Below are positions 34,378-44,820 of a DNA stretch of 64,000 nucleotides, piece by piece (positions within the stretch are counted from its first letter, which is position 1; each line of letters opens with the position of its first letter). Below the pieces are notes generated by a model that searched no databases, was not told the DNA's origin, and was given only the letters and a program-made list of their open reading frames with translations. The stretch spans positions 1 through 64,000 of IMG/VR virus record IMGVR_UViG_3300046002_001774. One strand, given 5' to 3'. The DNA is from a virus. A program made the position numbers and the translations under genes.

Positions 34378-34893
34378 TTATACCCCACCAAATGTTAGTC
34401 CAGATGCGGAAGGAACTGCGAATTGGTTTACACGCGAAGTGCCACCACCCGCTCCTTGGTTAGCCATTGCCGTTGTCATTGCAGGATTAACCATAGTTGG
34501 GTTTGGTACGTTAGCACCAGTGGATGGTAAAACACCAGATGCCGCTCCGAGATTTGAAAGCGCACCAGCACGGGCAGTGTTGATGTCGTAGCCAGTTCCT
34601 GTCGCGGCTGCTCCTGCACCTTGTGCCGCAAGCAAGCTACGTTGACGCGCAGCGGCATCCTCTGCTGCCTTTAGTGCATTCATGCCACCAATGGACTGCT
34701 GTGCGCGTTGTGACCCCTCACGCGCAAGCATCGACGCTTGCTGGTTTTGGGCTTCGATCATAGCGTTGCGTTGAGAAAGATCCGTTTCGCGTCTAGCGCG
34801 AGCGGACTCTTCTCTATTTTGACGCATTTGCTCAAGCAACACTGGTGTGTTGTCTGGTGCTGGTGCTGGTTTGGGCATTCCTCCTCCTCCCAT
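34378..34893 (-). CDS. Ala/Gln-rich virion protein
   Basis: 171 aa. Gly/Pro start, then a long Arg/Glu/Ala/Gln helix (residues 17-95) and a Gly/Ala/Asn tail. Typical of small internal core proteins of short-tailed phages. Best Shine-Dalgarno of the late region: AAGGAG 8 nt before ATG. Ends 3 bp before the 580-aa gene. Confidence 0.6.
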   Translation of the reverse strand: MGGGGMPKPAPAPDNTPVLLEQMRQNREESARARRETDLSQRNAMIEAQNQQASMLAREGSQRAQQSIGGMNALKAAEDAAARQRSLLAAQGAGAAATGTGYDINTARAGALSNLGAASGVLPSTGANVPNPTMVNPAMTTAMANQGAGGGTSRVNQFAVPSASGLTFGGV

Positions 34894-34956
34894 AATATTA
34901 CTCCTTAATTTTAATGTTAATTGTTTGGTTGTTGTTAGTGAAATACATTTAATATT

Positions 34957-35241
34957 TCAAATTGTCAATTTCTTTCTCGCTTCTTTGCACAAATCAGACC
35001 CCGGTTGGAATTGTCTGCAAGAATTCGGTCTGTCTGCATAGATCATACAGCACACTTTCTCACCAACTTTTCCGTCCAAGGCAACGCATCGAGAGTCAGT
35101 CGTTTTCATTAACGGGTAGTCTTCCCTTTGCATCTCTTTCGGAATACCAGTCGCATCAGATCGATCTCGTCGCAACACAGGCCATGACCATTTGAAGCAA
35201 CAACAAGCACCGCACTTTTCGCAGTCGTATTCATCGTCCAT
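34957..35241 (-). CDS. YkgJ-type CxxCxxCC metal-binding protein
   Basis: 94 aa from ATG 35241 (TAATG overlap with the upstream stop). C7-E-K-C10-G-A-C13-C14-C15 plus later C-V-A ... C-C-M-I-Y ... R-P-x-x-C-R-x-F and L-C matches the UPF0153/YkgJ zinc- or iron-chelating family, found in bacteria and as phage morons. Small metal-cluster protein of unknown biochemical role. Its place among virion genes is unusual. Confidence 0.75.
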   Translation of the reverse strand: MDDEYDCEKCGACCCFKWSWPVLRRDRSDATGIPKEMQREDYPLMKTTDSRCVALDGKVGEKVCCMIYADRPNSCRQFQPGSDLCKEARKKLTI

Positions 35242-35819
35242 TAAGCACGGGTAGCACGGGGAACCCATCCCATTCCAGCATTAAATGATCCAGTTGTTCC
35301 GGGTGCAGTATGTTTTAGCATTTCTGCTTGTGATCCAAATCCACCAGTACCACCAGCAGATCCCAAAGCACCAATTGCAGCAGTTCCAACGGACTTAAAT
35401 GCATCTGCCCATCCTTGCGATACTTTTTCATCACCAGCCTCTGGTACATCGTATCCACCCATCGATGAAAAACCAAGACTGCCACTTCCGTCACCACTTC
35501 CACGCTGCATGGCAGACCACGCTGAAGCGGAATCAGACTGCGATTTAGCAGCACGATCATACGGGGATGCTGCCGCTTGACCAACCTTTCCAAAAGCGTC
35601 TTTTATAGCATCACCCATTTGGTTCTGTTGTTGCTTTTGTGGATTGTAGTCTGGACGAGGTTGCGCTCCAGTTCCTAACTTGCCAGAAAATAGATTTTGC
35701 ATTGTATCACCAGATCGACCAATTGCATTCGATGCACTACCAAGAAGTCCACCGAATTGACTGTTTGCCACTGGTGTTGATGCTGCCCCTGTTGCGTTTG
35801 CTGATTGTGATCCACCCAT
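35241..35819 (-). CDS. Gly/Ser/Ala-rich virion protein
   Basis: 192 aa, low complexity: Ser/Gly/Ala/Gln throughout, with a helix near GDAIKDAFGKVGQAAASPYD and a glycine-rich end. No domain recognised. Resembles the neighbouring 171- and 270-aa proteins in composition; likely a core or ejection protein. Confidence 0.55.
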   Translation of the reverse strand: MGGSQSANATGAASTPVANSQFGGLLGSASNAIGRSGDTMQNLFSGKLGTGAQPRPDYNPQKQQQNQMGDAIKDAFGKVGQAAASPYDRAAKSQSDSASAWSAMQRGSGDGSGSLGFSSMGGYDVPEAGDEKVSQGWADAFKSVGTAAIGALGSAGGTGGFGSQAEMLKHTAPGTTGSFNAGMGWVPRATRA

Positions 35820-35823
35820 AATG

Positions 35824-36666
35824 TTATTCTATTTTGTTGTTCCAAGTTACTGGTTTAAATCCTAAGTCTGGTATTACGATATCATCGTAAGGTGCTAGAT
35901 GTGAAATATTCGTGATCTTTGCCTTTAGCTTTGGACAATCGACGTGTGGGCCTTGATGCCGATCAACGCAATTAAGGCAGACAGGATAGAAGTCAGCATT
36001 GAGTGACTTGTCTGGGTTATTCATCCATCCGTGCTTGCCTTTGACATATCGTGTTGGATCTGGTTTTACGTTGTTTGTCTCTAGATACTCGTAAACATCT
36101 TCGTCAGTCCAATCTTTTAGCAAGTAGAGTGACACTGGACTTCCATCGACGTGACGAATGTCTTGTGCCAATGGAACATGACCTTTAATCAAGTCTGTGT
36201 CAGTATATTTAGTTCCGATCCACACTGCATTCCACGGAAAATTAAATGTTCCAGTTGGACGCATTAGAAAGTCATCAACACCGCACATAAATGGCTCGTT
36301 TGCTTTAGGACGTTCAGTTCCCAAAGATAGAACTATGTTATTATTACCCCAAGGGAAATAATGAAGTAAATCAAATCTAACCTCACCAGTTTCTACATCA
36401 GGCCCATCAGAAAGACCATATTTTAATGCTGGGTATTCATATACAGATAATTGCCAATCTTTAATTAGCTTATCTGAATATGCATATCTTTCGCGGAATT
36501 TAGGTTGTCTAAACTGAACAACGGGAAGATCAATTCCACATTTGAATTTTAGAAAATGCAAAAGGACAGTTGAATCCTTTCCACCAGACCAAAAGATGAC
36601 CGAATTCGGCCATTGTTTGTTCCAATTAACTGCTTTATCGATTGTTTTATGTATTAGGTTTTTCAT
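35824..36666 (-). CDS. PAPS-reductase-like PP-loop enzyme
   Basis: 280 aa. PP-loop S27-G-G-K-D-S-T33 (FWSGGKDSTVLLHFL) gives adenylation chemistry of the PAPS reductase / sulfurtransferase superfamily; LKDWTDEDVYEYL is the family's C-terminal helix; a C-L-N-C-V-D-R-H ... C motif near 240-255 resembles metal- or sulfur-binding cysteines in DndC-like proteins. ATG 36666 overlaps the upstream stop (TGATG), so the Trp/Cys-rich extension to 36723 is rejected. Sits inside the virion operon as a moron; could serve sulfur metabolism or DNA phosphorothioation, undecided. Confidence 0.8.
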   Translation of the reverse strand: MKNLIHKTIDKAVNWNKQWPNSVIFWSGGKDSTVLLHFLKFKCGIDLPVVQFRQPKFRERYAYSDKLIKDWQLSVYEYPALKYGLSDGPDVETGEVRFDLLHYFPWGNNNIVLSLGTERPKANEPFMCGVDDFLMRPTGTFNFPWNAVWIGTKYTDTDLIKGHVPLAQDIRHVDGSPVSLYLLKDWTDEDVYEYLETNNVKPDPTRYVKGKHGWMNNPDKSLNADFYPVCLNCVDRHQGPHVDCPKLKAKITNISHLAPYDDIVIPDLGFKPVTWNNKIE

Positions 36667-37478
36667 CAAATAATAATTGCAGCAGTAGCCGCACCAGCAA
36701 CTGCACCACCACCAGTAATCCAAGATCCCATTGCGGCATTTTTGCTTTGCGCGTTTTGGGCCATGACTTGGTTCATCATGTTATTATAGTTCTGAGTGTC
36801 AGCAACATTGGCGGTGTGAGCAGACTGGATGTTACCCATTGAGCGGTTAATTGCGTCCTGTGCTGTTTGTCCAAGTCCTTGCGCTCCATAGAGGACACCA
36901 CGTTGCCACTCTTGGAGACTCTGTTGGTTCTGGCCTTTCGCTGCTTGTTGGGCCGCAACCAATGAGCCGGGGTCAATTCCACCCTGCATTTGAGTTGCAT
37001 CGAGATACTTTTGACGCAGTGCCAAGTCTTCCAAAGCAATCTGTCTACCCTGTGCCGTGGATTGATCAAACATTGCAGACTTGCCGATGGTGGATCCCAT
37101 GTCGATTCCAGTACCCATCATTTGGGCCAATCCTTTTGTCTTTGCCCACTGCCCCAGCTTATCTTGCCAACTCTCAGGTGAGGTTAGCTTCTCAACAGTC
37201 TCACTCATTCCTGCTCGCATCCTTGCTGTTGCTGGATCCACCGACTCTTCAAATTGACGTGCGCGATTGGCATTTTCGATGCCTAATTCAAAAGATTGTT
37301 TAGATACCGCAGATGGATCAAATGTTTGCTCAATTGGCTTTAACTGGGTAGCCATTTCAAATAGTCTGCCTTGAGAAGCAAGACCACCATACATTCCCTT
37401 GTTTGCCTCAGATGCCATCATCATGTTAAGATCAGGTCTAGGCTTTTGAATTGCTGGTTTGTATGTTTGTCCACCCAT
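36666..37478 (-). CDS. Virion protein with C-terminal membrane segment
   Basis: 270 aa, Met/Gln/Ala-rich helices (MMASEANKGMYGGLASQGRL; IALEDLALRQKYLDATQ), then a hydrophobic end WITGGGAVAGAATAAIII. The layout (helical, Gln-rich, hydrophobic C-terminus) resembles T7 gp14-type internal proteins that cross the host envelope during ejection. Function inferred from position and composition. Confidence 0.6.
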   Translation of the reverse strand: MGGQTYKPAIQKPRPDLNMMMASEANKGMYGGLASQGRLFEMATQLKPIEQTFDPSAVSKQSFELGIENANRARQFEESVDPATARMRAGMSETVEKLTSPESWQDKLGQWAKTKGLAQMMGTGIDMGSTIGKSAMFDQSTAQGRQIALEDLALRQKYLDATQMQGGIDPGSLVAAQQAAKGQNQQSLQEWQRGVLYGAQGLGQTAQDAINRSMGNIQSAHTANVADTQNYNNMMNQVMAQNAQSKNAAMGSWITGGGAVAGAATAAIII

Positions 37479-37486
37479 AAGTTTAA

Positions 37487-37867
37487 TTAAGTTAAAGAGT
37501 AAACTTCTCTTTTGAGAGGAGTCAACCCTAATTTTTGGATTATTTCGTTTGTAAAGTTAGGTCGTTCATCGATTAAAGGTACACCAATGTACCCCGGTGA
37601 GTTTGAGAGTTGCGAGTGCGCTTTCCAATCGCTCATCACCTGTATAACATCCTGTGGTCTTGTATACTTAGGGTGAAATGCTGGATACACAGTTGGCATA
37701 AAAACATGATCAGAATATCCAAATAGCACACCATCACGATAATGTGCATAAACATTAATATTAGGATGCTCTATGATCTTATGATCGAATTCTTCAGCAA
37801 AATCAACAAGTTCCAAGAATTCATTAGTTCCTTTTTGAACAAGTTTATATTCAATTTGTGGCCTCAT
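37487..37867 (-). CDS. Hypothetical protein, possibly GNAT-like
   Basis: 126 aa. Strand-helix pattern IEYKLVQKGTNEFLELVDFA ... VYAHYRDGVLFGYSDHVFM ... EIIQKLGLTPLKREVYSL is compatible with a degenerate acetyltransferase fold (GLxPL end), but the acetyl-CoA loop is not visible. Function not assigned. Confidence 0.5.
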   Translation of the reverse strand: MRPQIEYKLVQKGTNEFLELVDFAEEFDHKIIEHPNINVYAHYRDGVLFGYSDHVFMPTVYPAFHPKYTRPQDVIQVMSDWKAHSQLSNSPGYIGVPLIDERPNFTNEIIQKLGLTPLKREVYSLT

Positions 37868-37872
37868 ATGTA

Positions 37873-38127
37873 TTAATTAAATCCAACCAGAATGTCATCT
37901 GGATTGGCTATGGTTTGTGTATAGTTAGCAAATCTGTCAGCTTGTGCCTTCAGAATATTGTTGCGAGTAGAGTTACTACCGCACACCGCGCATGGCAAGC
38001 AATTATTTTGACCAGTCGTGAATGGGATTGACGAGTAAAGTGGAACCACGGGATCATCACCGAATGGGGAGATGAACTTGTTTGGGAAGCTAGTGACCTC
38101 TTTGGTTGCTGTGGTGATGCTTGGCAT
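37873..38127 (-). CDS. Small virion-operon protein
   Basis: 84 aa from ATG 38127 (TAATATG just after the nozzle stop). Contains C-L-P-C-A-V-C-G, four cysteines in a short span, perhaps metal-binding, and NNILKAQADRFANYTQ helix. An in-frame start at 38217 would overlap the neighbour by 89 bp and is less likely. No family recognised. Confidence 0.55.
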   Translation of the reverse strand: MPSITTATKEVTSFPNKFISPFGDDPVVPLYSSIPFTTGQNNCLPCAVCGSNSTRNNILKAQADRFANYTQTIANPDDILVGFN

Positions 38128-38128
38128 A

Positions 38129-40267
38129 TTAACAAGGGTTCTGCGCTTTAAATTGTTGAGCAGCGGAGGTTGCGGATTGCATTGCAAGCACTCCTGCTTC
38201 CTCTTGAGCGTGTTCAAAACTGATGTAAGACAAGAATGTTGCCGATGCCGTAGCCGAAATCGATTTTGTAGGATCAGCGTTACAGATCAGCGTTACTGTC
38301 TTCCAAACCTTCGCGCTATATGAGTTGTCGTTTGGTGATTGTTGCTCGTATGGGTTCGGAAGCAAATCAATCGACAGGGTTTCACCAGTCTGAGCAACAA
38401 CGCACGATTGCGTCTCATCTCCCTGTGGAACACCAGTTGATTTTTCCTGCCAAGGATCCATGAAGAGTCGAACAATTTCCACTCCGAATTCACCGCACCA
38501 CTCGATTAATAGCGAGAATGCTTTATCGACATCATCTGTCAGATATGACTCGCACGTTGAAACAAGCGAATTGCGTTGAGTGGATTCAGTTGTAAGTCTT
38601 CGATATTGCGAATTCAAAAACCCTAGATTCTTAATCTCCGATTCGTATGGTGTATTTTCCCACTGGTAGTCAGCAGTGACTGCCAGAATGCGTTTCTCTA
38701 GGATTGAGTTGTACGATCCCTTGCTGCCCCTATATGACACTTTTAGGTCAACTGTGCCACCAATCTGCGTAGATTCAATCTCAGCATAGACAAACTTCTT
38801 TAAATCCATCTCATCACCAAGCAATGGAGTTTCAAACTGCGAGTAAATGCGATTGTAAAGTGTCGTTGTTGTTTTGTCTGGATTGATTTGAAGGTAAGAA
38901 TCCACTCGTTCTGGTTGGAATGATTCCCATAGGTGGTTGAATGAACCATCGTTTGTTGCTGCGTAATCCACAGAAAAATGGAAGCATCGAGACTGCCCGT
39001 CAACAACACCTGTAGTCCATTCAACTGGACGAGTTCCTGTCCAAACTCCAGCCCATGCTGGGAACCTGCTTTCCCCACTGCCCCATTCGGAAGCGGCAGC
39101 ATAGTCCATTACCATCGTGTCTGAATTTAATGTCTGCAAGTAAGGGATAGAATAGAGCAAGTAGTTCTCGAAACCCGTGGCACAAATCTTGGTTGGGTCT
39201 GATGCCATCAATCTTTTAGCCCTTGCCATCTCAACATCTTTATACAGCACCTGCGAGGACAGATACACTGTCGCTGCACTATCACCTGTCATCAGACCAC
39301 CTTGGCTATACCACCACATTTGACCTGCTTGGAAAGCGATTGATTTTCCTGCAACGCAACCAACAGTTGGATACAAGGTAGATTGGAAGTTTTCAGTTGT
39401 TACCCATTGATCTCGATCAAGGATACCCGATTTAAGCTGGAAGGTAGAACGATCAGTAAATACGATTAAACGTGTTGATGTATCTTGCCCAACATAACTT
39501 GTCATGCCAGTAATCGGACGTGAAAAGCTAAAGTCACCACGGGAAGTGCCAGTTGTACGTTCTTGGAATGAGGTTGGATCACCTAAATCGGATGCAAGCA
39601 CGATATTTTTATCAGAAATCCACATTCTGTTTCCAGAGTATGCCATCCAGTATCCCACGGGAATCGTGGAAAGTTGAACACCTGCCTTATCAGCACCATC
39701 CCAGTACGAAGGGTATGAAATGCCGTCTTGGATCATCACAATTCGATGCGCTGGTGTAGCGAATTCTTGAGAGCCAGTCGATAGGTTTGCTGAACGTGTG
39801 GCAAGTGCAAATACGAACTGATCAACGTCTGGTGACATCGAAATGTTTTTCAGACGATAATCTTCCCAGTTGCTTGGCTGCACTAGAGGAAATGGAGAGA
39901 AGTAGACGTTTCCGTTTACAGCAAAAACCATGTAAGACAACTCGCTTGCAACAACACCATTTCCATCCACGTCGAAGATTTTAGCTGGAGTTGTTGTAAT
40001 TACTCCATCTCGATCTTGTGTGAGTGCCGCTTCTTTTTGCTTGTTAGAGGAAAACAAAACACCACCTTGGAAGTTGCCAGCGGGAAGGGAGAGTTGCATT
40101 TTATGCCCCGGCCTTGTTTGCACGATACCTCCACGGACAGTTACATTAACCCCCCACTTGAATTGGTTCTCAGGCAATGACCAAGGATTGCGAACGGAAT
40201 TTACTCCTTGAATCCATCCTGTTGAGACTTTTTTAAGTCTTCCTGATGTAATGTTTTCACTTTTCAT
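38129..40267 (-). CDS. Tail nozzle / tail tubular B-like protein
   Basis: 712 aa, almost all beta with aromatic-rich repeats suggestive of a propeller (YPSYWDGADKAG, WMAYSGNRMWISD, LIVFTDRSTFQLKSG). N-terminus VNSVRNPWSLPENQF...RGG-VQTRPG is the typical opening of phage nozzle/stabilisation proteins (genes placed after the adaptor). Immediately follows the adaptor-like 1246-aa protein, as gp12 follows gp11 in T7. Forms the tail tube end that docks on the host. Assignment by architecture. Confidence 0.65.
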   Translation of the reverse strand: MKSENITSGRLKKVSTGWIQGVNSVRNPWSLPENQFKWGVNVTVRGGIVQTRPGHKMQLSLPAGNFQGGVLFSSNKQKEAALTQDRDGVITTTPAKIFDVDGNGVVASELSYMVFAVNGNVYFSPFPLVQPSNWEDYRLKNISMSPDVDQFVFALATRSANLSTGSQEFATPAHRIVMIQDGISYPSYWDGADKAGVQLSTIPVGYWMAYSGNRMWISDKNIVLASDLGDPTSFQERTTGTSRGDFSFSRPITGMTSYVGQDTSTRLIVFTDRSTFQLKSGILDRDQWVTTENFQSTLYPTVGCVAGKSIAFQAGQMWWYSQGGLMTGDSAATVYLSSQVLYKDVEMARAKRLMASDPTKICATGFENYLLYSIPYLQTLNSDTMVMDYAAASEWGSGESRFPAWAGVWTGTRPVEWTTGVVDGQSRCFHFSVDYAATNDGSFNHLWESFQPERVDSYLQINPDKTTTTLYNRIYSQFETPLLGDEMDLKKFVYAEIESTQIGGTVDLKVSYRGSKGSYNSILEKRILAVTADYQWENTPYESEIKNLGFLNSQYRRLTTESTQRNSLVSTCESYLTDDVDKAFSLLIEWCGEFGVEIVRLFMDPWQEKSTGVPQGDETQSCVVAQTGETLSIDLLPNPYEQQSPNDNSYSAKVWKTVTLICNADPTKSISATASATFLSYISFEHAQEEAGVLAMQSATSAAQQFKAQNPC

Positions 40268-40269
40268 TG

Positions 40270-43200
40270 CTAGAACATAACTGGATCAGTTCCATCACCA
40301 TAGGTCAAATCATTAATTTGTGGTGGAACAAAAGCGTGACCATCTTGGTGTTCTTGCTGATTCTTCAGGTATGCCAAAGAAAAGCCCCAGTAACGCAATG
40401 CCTGTTCAGCAAAGTCCTTGTCCTCAAGATCACAAGCGTGTACAGCAGTGATGATTGCGCGTGTATGCTCAATCGGGATAAAGTCGTACTTTGAAGTGAT
40501 AACTGGAGGCTTAATGCGATAGGCAATTCTTACCCACGCGCATGGTTTTCCAATGCGAATCCTGCGGTACTGCGGATTGACTTCTTGTGGATGGTATTGA
40601 CCAATCAATGTCAAATCGTTGCTGCGTCCGTAGTCCATTGCATACAAACTAACAAACCCATCCGTTATTGGTTTTTGAATATTAGCAACACTCTTGACCA
40701 AGGTTGGATCTTGAATTGCATCGACGAAGAACTTGCTGTCCGTGGAAAGTCCGCTTGTCAAAAATGAAATCCTGCCAGTTGTGCTAGTTAGGTTCTGAGA
40801 TTGTGACTTGGTAGTGTACAATTCAAACTCATCGTTGTCGATTCGACGAACAAAGTATGTCGTTCCTGCCACAAGACCAGATGGAAGTACATCACCTGAA
40901 TCGGCTCGTACAGTAACAGATTGACCCGTAGTGTAAAGCGAAGCGTCAGCAATGATGCTGGTGGATGGGGATGCCGTAAATGTGCGTTGGATATCTAGGG
41001 ACAATTGACCAGTGCCGGGGGTTGTGATTGGAACCAGAACTGATGCAGAATACACATTAACGCTATCACCAATCACCCTAACTTGGTAGTCCGTTCCAGC
41101 AACCAATGGAGATGGTAAAACTCCGCTTGTAGAGAATTTAACAGTCTCATTTTCCTGCAAGAATTGCACGGAAGATGGCTGGATTAGATTGTTGTATGGA
41201 AGCGGAGAAACGGAGAATCGTTTTGCGTAGTATGATTGACCAGTTCCAAATGACACCACATTAATTTGACCAGTTGTTCCACCAGCACTGGCATCTACCG
41301 ATGAAGTATATGCCCTAGCAACCGATGTAGATGATACATTCAAATATGCGGGAGTTGAACCATTATCAATCGCAGGACTGGTTGTTGGCAATAAATAGTC
41401 CGTTCCCCAATAAATGGTTGATGGGGTGGTTAAATTAGTGAAATCACCTAGCCACTTGTTAGTAAATGAAACTCCAAACACGCGAGATAGTACAACATAG
41501 AATGTTCCAGTTGCAGAAGAGGTAATGTTAATCTTGCTGAAATCAGCGTTCTTAACAGTGAAAACTCCAGTGGACGAGTTTAATGGAGTTTCTGCCCTAT
41601 AAGATGTTCCAGAAAGCAATGGGGATGGAAGTGTGCCAGTCGAAGAAAACTGAACGAACACTCCAGTGGATGGTGTGATTGATATTGTCGGTGGAGTTGT
41701 GTATCCAGTGCCACTTGTTACAACATTAAGTGAAGTTACAACTCCACCTGCAATGTTTGCTGTTGCAGTTGCTCCAGAACCACCACCACCAGTTATTTCA
41801 ACCTGCGGAGCATTTACATATCCAGAACCTCCAGAAATTTGAGTGAATCCAATAACAAACGAAGTTTGAATGGTAGCATTTGCAACCGCTTGAGTGCCTG
41901 TTTTAAGTTTAACCTTTAATGTTCCAGTTGCTGGAGAAGAAAACGCTTCAATGGTTCCCGTTGCAGGTGTTGTTAGGCTAGATGAAACAGTGTATGTGAA
42001 TGTTGAACCAGATGCGGTTAATAGCGTTTTATTTCCATTGTATCCATCAGGATTAGCACCACTAATTGCAATAACCTGACCAGCAGTAAACCCATGTGCC
42101 GCAGATGTTGTTCCAGTTGCGGTTGTAGATACTCTAGTTAAAGTAGTGACTGAAACTGTTTGTCCGATTTCAGTAATAAGCTGATATGTAAATGATGTAG
42201 AACTTAATACTGTTACAACGAAATCTCCATTGTAAGCTGCTTGATCTGCTCCAGATATTGTAACTGAATCACCCGTTCTATAGCTATGAGTTCCAGATGT
42301 ATTAACAGTAACTGTAATACCATTTGTAACCATTGATGTAATGTTAATTAATGGAGATACAGGAGGAGCGGAAATTGTTACAGAAGGTGCGGTTGTGTAT
42401 CCGAATCCGGGGTTATCGATCACAATCGATGACAACTGGTATGTAATAGAATTGCGAATAGCATATCCAGTCGCAGTACTAACGGAAATCGTGCTTCCCA
42501 AGGGAGGTGCTGGAGGAGCGGAAAATGTTACTGTAGGATCGGCAGTGTATCCAGATCCTTGATCAGACAAATTAACAGAGGTAACGCTTCCAACTACGAT
42601 AGGAGTGAAGTTTGCTCCAGATCCAGATGGTGACGCAATGGAAAGACCCGGTGCGGTAATCTGGCTAGCTTCACCTGCCACAGCAGATGCTGGGATTAAC
42701 TTAATGAGTGAAATCGTACCAACTCCAGCCGATGTGATCTTAATTGGATTTACAAAATTAGTAGGAGAAGATGCAAGTGCGTCCGCTTGTGTCGTATGGA
42801 TCGAAACCGCTTTTGTATCTACAATATTAACAAAGTAGTTTTGGTTTGACAACAAAGGTTGTGGAAGCGTTCCACCAGAAGTGAAGACTTGCACCTGATC
42901 ACCTTGGGTAAGCAAATGATCGATGCTGAATGTCAACTTTGTCTCTGGAACGATTTCTTTTCGGATATCGACGTTGATTGGGTTAGTTGATCCAGTCGTG
43001 TGAACTTCATTAACATTTGCTTGTGCGTCAGAGATCGAGCTAAAAACTTGCAGGTGCGTTGCGTCTAGCAGATTTCCAAAGTATGTAACTCCAGAACGCA
43101 ATCCAATAGGCAAAGTTTGCCCAGATGGAAATGTGATTGGATTTGCCGTTGTTATTTCGATAGTAGGAGCAGATGCGAATTGAAGAGCAGTTACGACAAA

Positions 43201-44010
43201 TGAAGTCCTAGAGTCTAGGAATTTCAATGGCCCTGCTCCTACTATACTTTGGAGGGAAAGTGGGTAATTACCTGCCTGTGCGTTGAGGGAATCGTTGTAG
43301 ATTTGAATGGTCAATGCATCCAGAACCCCAATGTAGTACGTCTGACCATTGGAAAGCGGGACTGGGATAGTGCCAGAAATCGCAGTAATAGCCATTCCTT
43401 GACCAGAATCGAGCGTGTGAGGGGTTGCGGATGCAAACTTGCTAATCGGGGTTATAGCAACCTCGCGGGTGCGAATAGTGGCATCGTCAGGAGCAATCGT
43501 TCCGTAAGCAAAATCAGATTGCGAGTGGATTGGAATGAGCAAACCATCAACACCAGTTCCGTCTTTGAGTTGGCTACGAAGATCTCGATTGTTGGAGTCA
43601 GTGCCAGTAACGCGAATGATTTTTCCTACGTCATTTTCGCTTTCGGCAATGGCAACCAACTGCGAGGGTTGGATGATCTGCATCAGGGTCGCTACATAGC
43701 CTCGGTCATCCCATGCCCATTCTACAGTGTTGAATTTACCACCTTTGTTAACGTGGTATTGGAATAGACGATTTCTGAAATAAACTGGGGATCCATCTAC
43801 GTTGACCGCAAGGGGAACGTCTATTCCACGGGGAAGCGCGATAGTACAACCATCCCAACCAGTGCAAACATCCACGTCAGCAGTAGATTGCATCCAATGC
43901 CCAGATTCCATAAGCGTCTGGACAGCTTGCGTGATTTTGCGGTAAACTCTTTTCTCGTCAGTAGTTCCTAAAATCTCCGCACATTCCTCAAAGATTTGAT
44001 CGACAAACAT
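40270..44010 (-). CDS. Head-tail adaptor with a large beta-repeat insertion
   Basis: 1246 aa. Residues 1-190 ([14 protein letters not shown]..., [17 protein letters not shown]) and the last 130 ([20 protein letters not shown]-type helix) look like the two halves of a helical adaptor protein. Between them, about 900 aa hold repeats: GTLP-PL--GT-Y-V domains (at least five), GSGYT--P-VT-S/ITG-type strands, and [19 protein letters not shown] domains. These are adhesin-like beta modules. The adaptor would bridge portal and nozzle while the insertion decorates the neck. Division is approximate. Confidence 0.65.
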   Translation of the reverse strand: MFVDQIFEECAEILGTTDEKRVYRKITQAVQTLMESGHWMQSTADVDVCTGWDGCTIALPRGIDVPLAVNVDGSPVYFRNRLFQYHVNKGGKFNTVEWAWDDRGYVATLMQIIQPSQLVAIAESENDVGKIIRVTGTDSNNRDLRSQLKDGTGVDGLLIPIHSQSDFAYGTIAPDDATIRTREVAITPISKFASATPHTLDSGQGMAITAISGTIPVPLSNGQTYYIGVLDALTIQIYNDSLNAQAGNYPLSLQSIVGAGPLKFLDSRTSFVVTALQFASAPTIEITTANPITFPSGQTLPIGLRSGVTYFGNLLDATHLQVFSSISDAQANVNEVHTTGSTNPINVDIRKEIVPETKLTFSIDHLLTQGDQVQVFTSGGTLPQPLLSNQNYFVNIVDTKAVSIHTTQADALASSPTNFVNPIKITSAGVGTISLIKLIPASAVAGEASQITAPGLSIASPSGSGANFTPIVVGSVTSVNLSDQGSGYTADPTVTFSAPPAPPLGSTISVSTATGYAIRNSITYQLSSIVIDNPGFGYTTAPSVTISAPPVSPLINITSMVTNGITVTVNTSGTHSYRTGDSVTISGADQAAYNGDFVVTVLSSTSFTYQLITEIGQTVSVTTLTRVSTTATGTTSAAHGFTAGQVIAISGANPDGYNGNKTLLTASGSTFTYTVSSSLTTPATGTIEAFSSPATGTLKVKLKTGTQAVANATIQTSFVIGFTQISGGSGYVNAPQVEITGGGGSGATATANIAGGVVTSLNVVTSGTGYTTPPTISITPSTGVFVQFSSTGTLPSPLLSGTSYRAETPLNSSTGVFTVKNADFSKINITSSATGTFYVVLSRVFGVSFTNKWLGDFTNLTTPSTIYWGTDYLLPTTSPAIDNGSTPAYLNVSSTSVARAYTSSVDASAGGTTGQINVVSFGTGQSYYAKRFSVSPLPYNNLIQPSSVQFLQENETVKFSTSGVLPSPLVAGTDYQVRVIGDSVNVYSASVLVPITTPGTGQLSLDIQRTFTASPSTSIIADASLYTTGQSVTVRADSGDVLPSGLVAGTTYFVRRIDNDEFELYTTKSQSQNLTSTTGRISFLTSGLSTDSKFFVDAIQDPTLVKSVANIQKPITDGFVSLYAMDYGRSNDLTLIGQYHPQEVNPQYRRIRIGKPCAWVRIAYRIKPPVITSKYDFIPIEHTRAIITAVHACDLEDKDFAEQALRYWGFSLAYLKNQQEHQDGHAFVPPQINDLTYGDGTDPVMF

Positions 44011-44019
44011 GACGTGATA

Positions 44020-44337
44020 TTAGCGCATTGATCCTTCGGACGCAATAGAATTCAGAAAATCTTCTTCGCTTGCCATTGCTGCATTTTCAGCGGCAGGTGC
44101 TTTGCCTTCTAGCGATTCAGTTGCGGCTTTTTGACCCTCAACGTCAGCGGCAAGAGCATCAATCACACCAGCGAGTTGCATGGCAATACTATGCAATTCG
44201 TCGAACTTAGATTTAGTAACAGAAATGGTGACCGCACCCTCTTCTGCCATTGGAGAAGGGATTCCGCTCATATCTTCGGGAAGATCCATTCCCATTGCAG
44301 GTTCGGGCATTACTGCCTCAGTTGTTGGTTTTGCCAT
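44020..44337 (-). CDS. Acidic Ala/Met-rich small protein
   Basis: 105 aa. Acidic N-terminus, middle helix (VTKSKFDELHSIAMQLAGVIDALAADV). No family recognised. Between adaptor and capsid-staple-like gene, so a head or neck component is possible. Confidence 0.55.
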   Translation of the reverse strand: MAKPTTEAVMPEPAMGMDLPEDMSGIPSPMAEEGAVTISVTKSKFDELHSIAMQLAGVIDALAADVEGQKAATESLEGKAPAAENAAMASEEDFLNSIASEGSMR

Positions 44338-44342
44338 ATAAA

Positions 44343-44759
44343 TTAATCTTCCTCTTCATCACCACCGATTTCAATCTCGATTTTAGTTGTTGGTTTTGCA
44401 GATTCTGCTTCTTCTAGTCCAGAGTCGATAGCTTCTTCATCATCCATCTCGTCTTCCATGTCCATTTCGGAGGATCCATTGGATTTAATGCCACAAATAC
44501 ACAACTCAACACAGTGACGCTTTTCGGTCTTGCCATCACGCATGGTAGTCTCATCCTTCTCCATTGTCTTTCGGAAGTAGATGGTAGCAGTACCCTCTTT
44601 AGGAAGGTTTTTAAGACCCTCTGCGTTCTCAAAATAGAGGGATGGGTAATGGTAATCGCTTTTAGGCATTGCCATTTCTGGCATTGACATTGGCTTTACC
44701 TCCTCACCTAGATCAGTAAATCCAGATGGGAGTTCATATTTTTCTTTAGCGTATGGCAT
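44343..44759 (-). CDS. Capsid staple-like decoration protein
   Basis: 138 aa. Core (residues 37-95): YPSLYFENAEGLKNLPKEGTAT-IYFRKTMEKDETTMRDGKTEKR-CVELCICGI follows the pattern of phage capsid staple proteins (yPsl-l-----lp---G--------k-----r-g----svel-i--i). C-terminal 45 aa are very acidic. Such proteins lock capsomers from outside. The call is by remembered pattern, moderate certainty. Confidence 0.55.
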   Translation of the reverse strand: MPYAKEKYELPSGFTDLGEEVKPMSMPEMAMPKSDYHYPSLYFENAEGLKNLPKEGTATIYFRKTMEKDETTMRDGKTEKRHCVELCICGIKSNGSSEMDMEDEMDDEEAIDSGLEEAESAKPTTKIEIEIGGDEEED

Positions 44760-44820
44760 AGTGTAAGGTTATTGCTATTGTTATTACTAGTAGCAAAGGA
44801 ATTGTCAAGTCTGCAATCAA

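Noticed and set aside
36667-36723. Extension of the PP-loop enzyme to a start at 36723
   Set aside because: Would add a Trp/Cys/Tyr-rich segment overlapping the virion protein; the TGATG start at 36666 fits the local pattern.
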